From the NCBI GenBank assembly GCA_029204225.1, contig CM055103.1, positions 39,410,125 through 39,474,124 of the forward strand: a stretch of DNA of 64,000 nucleotides. The letters run 5' to 3'. The stretch comes from Diphasiastrum complanatum. Taxonomy: Eukaryota > Streptophyta > Lycopodiopsida > Lycopodiales > Lycopodiaceae. The notes beneath the pieces are model-generated. The model saw nothing but the letters and a program-made list of their open reading frames with translations. It was not told the origin of the DNA and searched no databases. Shown here piece after piece: positions 1 to 10,900 of the stretch. Each line of letters starts with the position of its first letter. Positions within the stretch are counted from its first letter, which is position 1. The position numbers and the translations under genes were made by a program.

Positions 1-1395
1 TGTTGTACATGCATTTAATGTTATGAGCATAAAGATTTTATCTATTTGAATACAATACATCTGATCCACGTCATTCGACAAAATTGTTGTCAATATTTTA
101 TGATGGCAAGTCCCTATATCCACTAGAACATTGAAATCAAGTAAAATTTTATTTTTCTTGTCAATAGACTCATCGATATACCTGATAGGTGGTCTGCTAA
201 CTCTTGTTGATCTTTTGGGTAATAGAGGAAGTTGATCATTTTTATCATGCTATAGTTGTTGAACTGCAACATCATCTTCTTCGGATTCGCTATTGATATG
301 TTGTTCGTCAAGAGTAGATGAGCTTGGACCTTCAATGGGAATAGTCGACTGAGGAACTTCGAGGTTTAATATGTCGGTTGAGTCGGACAAGTCGGCTACA
401 TGGGGTTTGCCTTTTCCCTTGAGGTTGATAAACTGATCTTTGGTGAAGATGACATCCCAGCTAGTGAATATCTTTGACTCGATAGGATCGAACAACTTGT
501 AAGCTTAATCTGAAGTAGTGTAACTGACGACAATACATTTGATACTCTAGAAGTCGAGCTTCTTCCTGAGATCATGTCCAAGAATCTGCGCATAAGCAGT
601 ACATCCAAAAACTTTTAAATTCGATAAAGAAAGTTTGGTACCTCTCCAAACTTCGAATGGTGTTTTGTCTAAGAGACCTTTAGTAGGACATCTCTTTTGA
701 ATATAGTTGTTGTTGAAACAACTTCAGCCTAGAAGGACTTCGAAAGTGACACATGTGATAACATGCACTTTGCCGATTCGACTAAGGTCTTGTTCTTTTT
801 CTCAGCAAGACCATTTGACTGAGGCGAATAGGAGGTAATGTATTGTTGCTCAATGTCGTTGTTAAGGAAGTACTCCTTGAATTCAGTAAAGATGTATTCT
901 CCCCCATTGTCGGAGAGTCAGTGTTTTGATTCGTTTGCCAGTTTGATTTTCTGCATGCTCTTTGAATTGTCTGAACTTGATGAAAGCTTTTGATTTTTGC
1001 TTAATGAAGTAATCGGTTGTTCTTTGAGAGAATTCGTCAATAAAAGTAATGAAATACTTCGCATCTAGCAATGAAGGAGTTTGCATAGGTCCACATATAT
1101 CTGAATAAACAACATCTAACAGACCTTTTGTTGCATGCCTATGACTCAATTTAAAAGGAATGCTAGTCTGCTTTTCAAGAATGCAGCTATAGTAGACAGG
1201 GAGATCGACTTTGCTAGAAGGATGGTTGAGATCAAGTGCTAGAGATTGTCTGGACAGGTTCGATATAGATGAATGATGTAGGTGTCCTAAGCGATGATGC
1301 CATAGTAATGTTTTATTGACAAGAACAGAGGTTTTCAAGGCTTGACTAGAATCAGAATAACAATGAACCAATCTATATAAGTATTCATGTCTCTT
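1..1395 (-). mobile_element. Ty1/copia fragment: integrase and integrase-RT linker, broken
   Basis: Reading down the minus strand from about 1395, a GAG-pre-integrase motif (LWHHRLGHL) is followed by an integrase core (YSDICGPM, then FITFIDEFSQR). A frameshift follows near 880, then the integrase C-terminal part (CPTKGLLDKTPFEVW, VFGCTAY, near 540-700) and the acidic linker typical of copia polyproteins (DVIFTKDQF near 430, RSTRVSRPPIRYI near 170). The reading frame is broken several times, so no protein is made. The element runs off the left edge, where reverse transcriptase would be expected. Its 5' side is fused to the RNase H end of another copia piece instead of to gag and protease. The family assignment is firm from the order of domains; the exact left and right limits are approximate. 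Confidence 0.85.
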
Positions 1396-2480
1396 GAATC
1401 TTCTAAGCCATATGATCTCCTTTACTGTTGATGTAGCTGCAACATATTCATATTTCGTAGAGGACAACGAAATACATTTTTGCTTTCTACTGTTCCATAA
1501 ATAGGTCCTCTTGCAAGGAAACATATATATCCAAATGTGGATTTTCTGGTATCAACGTCTCTTGCACAATCATAATCTGTATAGGTAACTAGTATAAGTG
1601 CAGCATTTGTATTTCTGTTGTAGTGCAAAGCATAATGTCTCGTCGCTTGAATGTACCTCATTAATCGTTGCAGAGGCTTCCAATGTTGTAGGCCTGGATT
1701 GGACATATATTGCGACAGTGTGCTTATTGTATAAGCTAGATCAAGACGTATGCAGATCATAGAGTACATTATCGATCCAATGATGGACTGATAAGGATAT
1801 CTACCCATCTCCTTCTGTTCTGCATCGGTTCTGGGACACATGTCTTTGGATAGCTTGGATCCTGGATCCATTGGTGTGTCTATCGACTTATAGTCCTCCA
1901 TGCCATATCTGCGAAGTACATTGCTTACAGTAACCCTTTTGCTTGCCTGATCTCTAGTGATCTCCATACCAAGTAGGTAATGTACTGGCCGTTCTAAATC
2001 AATCATTTCAAATTCTTGTGACAGTAGAGACTTTGTCTCGTGCAATAACTAAGTTGACTTGTTGATGATTAAAGAATCATCGACATATAAGACTATTATC
2101 ACATAGCTTGAGCCTTTGTTCTTGAGGTCAACATTTGAGTTTGCAGAGCATGAAGTAAAATTGTGCTGCAACAAGAAGCGATTGATTTGTTCATACCAGG
2201 CCCTAGGAGCTTGCTTGAGACCGTAAAATGCCTTTTGCAATTTGCACACCAAATGCTCATGCCTTGAAAGAAGTAACCTTCTAGTTGATAAATGAAAATA
2301 TCTTATCCATGAAGGAATGCCATTTGGATGTCCATCTGATAAATGTCCAAATCCTCTACAACAGCTATAGCCAACAAGGTGCGAATAGATTGATGTTTTA
2401 CCACTGGACTGAAGGTGTCAGTGTAATCCATTACATAAATTTTTTCATAACCTTTAACCACTAAAGAGGGGTATTGATCC
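1395..2480 (-). mobile_element. Ty1/copia fragment: reverse transcriptase to RNase H, broken
   Basis: On the minus strand, reverse transcriptase starts near 2470 (YVMDYTDTFSPVVK, then a MDIQMAFLHG-like stretch). It continues with AFYGLKQAPRAWYEQ and the catalytic motif VLYVDDSLI near 2080. After an in-frame stop near 2048 the thumb and RNase H follow (YLLGMEITRD, SIIGSIMY, DLAYTISTLSQYMSNP, TYTDYDCARDVDTRKS). The tail KQKCISLSSTKYEYVAA is read in a shifted frame from 1524. Instead of ending in a polypurine tract and LTR, the frame passes near 1395 into GAG-pre-integrase sequence. Several stops and frameshifts make it non-functional. Confidence 0.85.
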
Positions 2481-4551
2481 ATCTGGCTTAAGCATTAGTT
2501 TGAAAATCCACTTAAAACTCAAAAAAAAACATAAATGAAATGCAAGTGCAATAGTTTTTTTTTTATCAAAATGATTTTTAAAACCGTAAATACAATTGCA
2601 TGTGTTGAACAGTATGTTTAGTGTAATATTTGAATACGTGTCGAGGATTCAGTCATAATCATCTTCTTAGACTAATAAGCAACACACCTGTCTAGTATTG
2701 GTACCGCAAAGCAAAATAGCATATTAATAGAATAATGATTTTAACGAAAAAAAAACGACAGTCCCTAAAACCATAGGCCATAAACGAATCATTTTTGGAT
2801 GTATTTGCCATAAAATCAACTACCAACCTTACAAAGCAAAAGCAGCTTAATTGTTTCAAATAAGTCTTGCTATATTATGATCTGTAAAGCGATACAGAAT
2901 CCCATTTCAATATAAATTGTAAAACTTATAGTTGTACGTAATGAAAAAAAACCCGAAAAAGCAATGGTTTCTAATGAAAACCTACCTTTGAAAATAGCCG
3001 AACTGTAGAGTACATGGTCAAAAGAACATTCACAAACCCTATTGGAAATTACCACAAAATCAGCAATAAAGTGCTGAAAAAACAATAGTAGTAGAGCAAC
3101 AACAACCACTATAAAAAATGCAACCTCCTATAGTAAATTTTAACTCAAAAATATACAAAAAAAAACATCATCATAAATGGGTGCCAATAAGTTATGAATC
3201 AACACTATACTTTACTAAAGCACTTGAAAAAGATTTCGTTTTGCTTCAGAGAAGTAGAAGTAAGAAATTAAATGATGTATTCAAATCTGAAAAACATGCT
3301 TTAGAAGATCACAAATCCTTCATGGAGGTAGATTGTTGGCCAACAAGCATAAAAATACATGTAAGTGGCATTGTACTTACTTAAAAAATCAATGTAATAT
3401 GATGTGGACCATCGCTCATCAGAACATCATGGAACCATAAGATTAAATGCTGGAAATTGCAATAGAAAGAGAGGGTAGAACGAAGCAAGAAAGAGGGGGA
3501 GTTGGTTATAATGCCCAAATTTTGCATCTACAATCTTGGTCATCTATTGTCGATCTTAGCCTTGGGACTTAAACTCAATGACCTGCATCCATCATGCAAT
3601 GATGTCTTATCAGACCTCTAAACCTTTATGATTGTAGATCCTCAATTTATAGGAATTAACTTAACGACATTTCTTAGCCAATTTTTAGGTCACCACGCAA
3701 TGATAAATGCTTTAATAGCTATACAAACCATATAAGGCAATGAGACCATATGATATGGTATCCCAATTACAAAAAGCTAATGCATATACACAATAGTTAG
3801 TTGACAGTAATTTTTTTTAAAAGCTAGGTGTAGAAATTGGCTAACACAAGAAAGTCAATGAACTACCAATCAATTAATATGTAGATTAGGCAACACCAAA
3901 GAGATATAATAGCATCAATGATACAAATCTGTTTTCAAAACTGAAAAACGCTACTCTTGTAATAGAAAAACTTCAATACAATCTACCATATTACATGTAA
4001 CTACAATCTGTAGGTCAGGCTTATGAAAATCTGTGTGATGCCAAGATAGTAGGTTTTCAAATTTGTAAACTCAACCATGGGATTATCTCGATATTTAGCA
4101 TACTTATTCAATGTAAACGTAAATATACCAATCTTAGACACAAGAGAGAGATGGTTCTTTACTCAGCTTGTACAGCATTCACACTTGAAAAGACTTCGTG
4201 ACTCAACTACAGCACCATACTTCCTCATTAAGGCCTCTTACAGTAATACTCTTCAGCTTTGCAGACTTGAATAGCAAATTCTGAACAATATGAATGCCAC
4301 AAGAGAAAAACTTGCTAACAAAGTTTTGAATAAAAACAGGCTATTCATGTCTAAATACTACAACTCATCACAGTAGCTATATTTGCACTGAGATTTTCTG
4401 GACTGTGAACACTTTCAGACAATGTTAGATAAAGCGATGCAACCATATTTGGATGCTATTGTAGTAAAGATAACTTTCTAATGCATTTACTATGGCATCA
4501 TACCTGATACTGCATTTTCTCAGTAGCAGCTGAAATCAAGAGAATTGCACA
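2481..4551. other. 3' flank of DHFS, no gene recognised
   Basis: AT-rich DNA between the copia pieces and the DHFS stop codon. The only ORF above 80 codons (3118-3384, plus) has no recognisable motif and lysine/histidine-rich low-complexity composition. The DHFS 3' UTR must start at 4551 and run downward, but no convincing AATAAA on the minus strand was picked out close to the stop. Confidence 0.5.
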
Positions 4552-4988
4552 TTAACAACAATGTTTAGCACAATCAGAAATTATTGAATTAGCAGCAGAG
4601 ACTGCATGAAGTGAACCAGTTACACAAATGATTCCTTGCCCGAGATTCCGAAACAGTTGCAGTCGTTCACTAGCTAACTTGACTGCTCCCAAAAGAGAAT
4701 TGGCTTCTTCAAGTACTAGGGATGCCTTTCCATACTTATCAGCTCTAAGAGCTTCAGTGGAGATCTGCTTTTCTTGATCTCGTCTTTCTACAACAGTCCC
4801 CGAATCATACAGTGATGCATCTTCTTTGCATCCCCTTTTTGGAAGAAATTCTGAATGATGTGAAATTGCCATTTCATGTCTTTTGGCTGCTTCAGTCCAG
4901 GTTCTTAAAAGAAAACTTTTTGATGCAGAACGCAAGCGGCTACCAGCCACACTCACCTCCGTGGTCACAATAATAGCTGGTTTACCCT
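4552..4988 (-). CDS. DHFS: DHFS last exon with stop: [10 protein letters not shown] ... VTGSLH
   Basis: A 437-nt terminal exon, entering in phase 1 after acceptor TTGCCAG|AGGGTA. It encodes [18 protein letters not shown], an alanine/lysine-rich segment, an extension that looks less conserved (roughly residues 35-85 of the exon), then [12 protein letters not shown] and [15 protein letters not shown]. It stops 16 codons after the VTGSLH motif, as expected for the family C-terminus. No frame break was seen. Confidence 0.9.
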
Positions 4989-7900
4989 CTGGCAACAACG
5001 AAGAAAACAATCCAGCACATACGGTCCATAAATGCAATAAATATTCCTTTATTACAGATACTAGGATATATGAAGCATCTCAAAAGCTGACTTGTGCTTA
5101 AGGCCTACAAATATAGGCCAGCAGAGAGTTGAAACAAAATTTCATTCACAAATAACTTCAAGAACCATGGTGTAGAACTTGCTAGGCTATATTATTGTAG
5201 GGCCACTAGTCATTATTACTCGACCCATAGTTGCTCTGCGTTCCCGGAATATGTATAATAGCCTCATTCTGGAGTGCTCTATAAAGTTTTTCCAAAGCTC
5301 CATTCCAAAATGCTACTTGGAGTGAATTTTTTCATGATTTTTCATTTGCCTAATTTGATAAGGTAGGTGAACAAAATGCCGTTTTTTGCAGACCTAGAGT
5401 TGTTTCCACAAAAACCAGCAACAACTTCATCATAACTGAGAATATAAGATACAGAAGTTTCAGAGATTTGAAAGAGTAGGTAGCAGGGCGACAGCCCAAT
5501 TTCAGCCATTTGAGATCCCTCTTTCCCCACTTCTCTCTTATTATCACAGTTTGTGATTTTTGCAAAAACAATGCCTTACTCTTGCAGGTTTACATTCCTT
5601 GCTTGCTTCAGTGACTAACAGCAAGGCCAAGAATACTTTTGCCAGAGAATAAGGCTTATGCCACACTCTCCTCAACTTCTATTCTCTGCTCTTTACACTT
5701 GTTTGCTATTTTTCTCCTGAATTTTAATGTAAGTATATAAAGAATAGATACTGTAAGCTGCCTTTGTGGTTTTCAACCAAAAGATTTAAGGGTTCACAGA
5801 GTCCTACTGCTATGATTTAGCAAAAGCCTCAATTTTTTCATTGAATAGCAAGTTCTTGCAGCTAGAAGAACAGTTTATAGCTTCTGAAAAAAAATTCACA
5901 ACCCAAAAAAGACAACCTTTATTGGGTGCTTACAGATATGAAACCAAAAATCCTTTTACCACTGACAAGAAACCAGAATCTGGTAAAAAAACCAAAAATG
6001 TAACCACTCAAAAAAAAAGATTAAAAAACTAAAACTAATATTCTTGAAAGCATAACCAATCAATACTATTGAAATGCAGAAATTTCAGCCTGCAATATAA
6101 GCAAGTATCTAGAATACTCAAAAAACATAAACAATGTCCAAACCTCATGGAGTCCACTCACAATGTCTTGGGGTCCGTCAACTTCATTTTGCATAGCACA
6201 AACCAAATGGTACAACATCCCTATTCTCATGCGTTACTTCATCAGCGCCCAGCAATACACGCAATCACATGCACAAAAATATGTCCACATGCATAAAAAG
6301 AACAATGCAATGAGCTACTATCACTTCTCCAAGGATGAAGGGTAGAGTCTAGACTCAATGATGACAAAAACCAGCACCAAACAACAATGCCAAAGAGATT
6401 TCAGTCCCTACTTCCTCAAAGGAAAAATAAGGAAAATTTCCATTTGTACTTCTGGCTTGCTCCAGACCTTTGCTCCAGACCTAACTAAATAGCGTAGCTA
6501 AACCGATGTTGATTCAAGGATAATCTTTAGTGGGGAGATATATTGTTGTTAGTATTCTTCAAGAATGAACTTCCCAAGGGATACTTTCAACAGTTAAAAC
6601 CCATTGACCATTAGAGCAGGTTCAATTAAGTAGCACTCTAGCAGCTCCATGTAATCATTTCTTTCTTTCGGGTGTTTTGTCGACTAAGGCTTTGGTTGTA
6701 AGTCGATTCTGAAGATATGCAGCTGTCAAGATGGCTTCTACCCAGAAAGTCTTCGATAATCCTACATGTAGAATCATACTCTTCGCACTTTTGACAAGTG
6801 TACAATTTTTGCATTCAGCCACTTCATTCGACTGTGTAGAATAGTTGGTGGTATGTTGTCCACATGTCGCTATGCACAATATTTAACACACCTTTGGATG
6901 TGTGTTGCGAATCAGACTTGAAAGGAGTTCTAGCATGCTTGGCTAGAATACAACTTCGACAAACTACCTCAAACCCCCCCTTTAGCAGAACCATACTATC
7001 TACTCACACTTCTTTTCTTGAGGTTTGACTCAATTCTTTCAGTGAATTGTCCACTATTTTATGTCATGCAAAGTATGTTTCCATAGCAGGCCTGGCATCC
7101 TTCCAGGTATTCTTCCTTTCTATTTAGCATACGACCTGAAATATTTTGAGCAGAATTAACTTTGTAACACCTTGGTTCTCACTAACTGCTACAATTTTCA
7201 TAAAAACCTTGAAAAGTGTCCACTAATGGTTTTGAGTTTCTAAACAACATTTAAATGCTACCCTTGCTATTTGTTTTCAAGCTTAGCAAGCACAAAGTGA
7301 TTGGTGCATTTTGCACACTCTATAGCTATTCTTGTTGAAGCCTCCTTTTATAAACCTGTTTTCACATGAAATAAAACATGACATTTTACCACTATCAATA
7401 ATATTTAATCCAGAGTATAATGGAGTCAATGCATGCCCAATTTCTGCAGCGACGATTTCCAGTGCAAAACAAGAAAAGGTAACACGTGTACCAGACAACA
7501 TGGCAGAAGCGAATGCTGAGTGATCTTTGTCTGACGCCATTGCAACTACTAATGCCAAAGGTATATCTTGGAAAAAAGATTTTAAAGTCTTTGCCAACAT
7601 GATTGCAGACCCGGCTGTATGTGCTGACACAAAATGAAAATTTCCATATTCAAAACAGAAAAGACTTTTAACAAATGGTGACCAAAAGCTTCTACACATG
7701 GGCATGAAATTCCTAAACAACTGAATGAGAACTATTTGATTTGCTAATTCCGTGCATTCATTGCATACTTCATAAATGTAATCACTGAAATGAAGGAAAA
7801 ATGTGAGGGTTCTGTAGAACCTCTTATTAAATTTCCATATCGATCACAACGAAATACATAAGTTGATGAGCCAATGCCATGCAGGGCTTTTGCAATCAAT

Positions 7901-10900
7901 CAACTGCGAATAAGGACCTTTTACACATTTGAGAAGCTTCTTGACAGATAAGAAACCATACTCAAGAACATGCTGCCATATAAACATGAAAGGAAATTTT
8001 TGAAAGAGAGGTGATTACAGCAGGAAGACATTTATAACTGAATGTTTACATGAGCAAACTCGTATTCTTAGCTTACAATGGCATCTACAGCATGGTAAAA
8101 GACCAATGTCGTTGCTATTCCTTGTGTTGAAGCAACTTTTGAACAATTCGGTATTCCATCAGGGATGAATATTAGAGAAAAAAAATTGCAAATTTTTTTA
8201 GATATGATGCTATAAAGTTTCTAGTGTAATATGTATAATGTCTACAATGTTTCTACCATAGTACCCCGTGGTACCGCTGGTAAGGTACCGCCGGTACCAT
8301 ATAAGTGGTACCGCCGGTACGGTACCGCCCTCAGACCCGCGGTACCAGGGCGGTACCATTTTTTATATTTTTCTTTTTTAAATTTTTTTAATAATTTTTT
8401 TTTGCATATTAACTACCAAAAAAGGACAAAAAAATGTAAAAAAAAGGGGTTCTGGGCGTAAAAAAAGAGGGTACAGTACACGATGCAGGGGACTGGTGCA
8501 GTGGCACATGGGCACTGCGGGTGAGCAGACTGAGGGGCCAATGGCAGACCAACACGGGGGGGTGGCATCACATGGGGGCAAGTACAGAAGCACATGGGCA
8601 TTGTGGGTGAGCAGACCATGGGTCCAATGGGAGACCAACACAGGGGGGGAGCATCACATGGGGGCAGGTACAGAGGCACATGGGACAAATCCGGACAGGT
8701 ACACCGTCACGTGGGCACTGTGGGGGAGCAGACCACGGACCCAATCGGAGTGCAGCATGTGGTACAGGTACATGGAGCAGGTACATTAGCACATCACAAT
8801 TAATGGGGACAGGTACAAGGGCACATGGAGGGATCATCAATAACTGCACATGGGAGAACAGGCTGTGGGGTTAAATAGGCACTCGCGAGGCTGTGAGAGC
8901 CAGTGAGAGGCTGTGAGAGAGAGGCTGTGAGAGGCATTGTGAGAGCCAGTGAGAGCCAGTTTGAGAAACAGGATGTCGTGAGATGGCAGAGCGCATACCA
9001 CCAAGGCTTGAGGGCGAAGCCAGGAGGAAGCTCGAGGAAGATGTCCGAAGGCACAACAAAAGGCATCGAAAGCAAGAGGCAGACATTGCAGAGATGCTGC
9101 GACAAACTCGGGAGAGACACCCAGAGCTGCAGATCCCCGCCCCCGCTGTGGCCCTTGCTCCCGCTGTCGAGCTGGATTTGGATGAGCAGATCGGAATGAA
9201 CTTCACACGACGGCAGCTCATCATGGTTAGAGAAAGGACTGCCCGCCGTCGGGCTGGCTAGGAGGCAGCTCGGGGTAACCGGGAGGCAGAGCGAGAGCGA
9301 CATAACAATGCTCTTGACGAGGGCGAGGAGTAAATGAAGGATCCATAGGAATGTTTAGCATAGATGGGGTCTAGCCGTATGTGGCTGACTGTTGTTATGT
9401 AATGTTCAAGATGAGGCAGCATTTAGTGTCTAGCATAGTGTAAAAAACAGCCCCAGCCGTATGTGGCGGGAATACGTATTGTTATTTTGATACATCTGAT
9501 GAATTAATGTACGGTGTGTTTTTTGTGCAATGCGTGCCTTGTGTATTGCAATCTGATGTATGTGTTTATGAAATGCTATCAGGGAGGTTGTATTTCTGTG
9601 TTCTGCATATGCTCTCAATCTCTGTAGTGAAAACTAATTGAAAACACACACACACCATTTGAAGTAAAATTGCAAGTAGAACATCACAATTACAAGCTGA
9701 CAAATACAGATTGTGCAGTGAATAGAATACGTCCAACACTGAATATAATATGGAAAATGGTCTGAATACAGTGTTCGACCATCTGGTCGCCAAACATGGA
9801 ACATGATGTGAAACTGCTAGAAATAAAACAACAGAGCCACAATCAATGCTCTGGCTCTGACTCAAACGAATGCTCTGGAGACAACTAAGGACCCCGATCT
9901 GACTCTCGCAGCCGATATCTGTGCCTGTCTGGAGTTGGCATGGGCTGTGTATCAAAAGAGGAGGACTCGTCACTAGCATCATCCCAATCTGCCTCCGCAT
10001 CAGCCCCCAAGCAAGCCAAACCAGCAACACCTGCTCTAGCTCACTGTAATGTTGCACCCCTAGCTGTACCTGGAGCCCTGCGTGGTCGTCCTCTCCTCCC
10101 TCACAGTTTCTGTGCCTTGCCTTTCTTGTTCGGTGCACCCTTGGGCCTTCTGGTCTCTTGAGACAAGAGGAGCTGTCAATGCCTCGTCACCCCCATGCAA
10201 ATCACCTGGCTGGCTAGGCTGGGCCCAAGCTGAGGCCGGCTGGGATAGGGAAGCAAAAGAGGGAACTCCCTATGTAGCTGAGCGAGGATGATGAGCTCCT
10301 GGAGTGTGTGCCCGTGGGGCTGCTGCTGGTGGAGGGACTAGCTGTGAAGGAGGCAAGTACAGCGGCGATATGTATTGAAAGGGGCGCTGCGGTGGCCGGT
10401 ACTGGTACATCCTGGGTGCTGCCAAAGGGGGAGCCAGTGGAGTGGGTGCTGCCAAAGGAGGAGGATGTGGAGTGGGTGCTGCCACTGGAGGAGCAGCTGG
10501 AGGAGCCACTGTGGATGTGGGCGCTGCGAGAGAAAACCTGGGCACAGATGGTGGCCTGCCATGGAGACCTGGTGCTGCAGAAGTGGACGGCGATGGAGGG
10601 GCTGCAGGCCTGAATGGCATCTGTGGCACTGGAGGAGCTGTGCGGCACACATATACCCTTTGAGGAGCTGGAGGAACTGTGGGCACCTCGTGCGGCTGCT
10701 TTGGCTGTGACTCTGTGTATGGCATCCTGGCAAGAGATGAAGGGGGTGCCCTGACACTCGGCATCTGTTGGGCCTCTGAATCAAATGTGGCAATCAGGTC
10801 GTCCAGCTGGGCATCTGAATACAAATGCTCTGGGCTCTGGGCCTCATCCTGTGCACCATCCACTGAATCATCCTGTGCACCAACCTCTGAATCATCCCGT

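Larger units (their letters stand above)
4989..7491 (-). other. DHFS last intron (2.5 kb)
   Basis: Intron between the AHT exon and the last exon. It contains a copia integrase scrap (6655-6985) and part of a dispersed repeat (about 6140-6300). The rest is AT-rich with no recognised feature. Confidence 0.75.

Noticed and set aside
3118-3384. 88-codon plus-strand ORF beginning MQPPIVNF
   Set aside because: No recognisable motif, lysine-rich low-complexity composition from A-rich DNA, and no splice or promoter context; not listed as a gene.
8378-8849. Overlapping histidine/proline/cysteine-rich ORFs on both strands of the 86-bp repeat
   Set aside because: Tandem repeats without stops give open frames on both strands; no sign that any is translated.
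10308-10793. Glycine/tryptophan-rich and leucine-rich ORFs opposite to the proline-rich frame
   Set aside because: Shadow frames of the GC-rich proline-coding strand.
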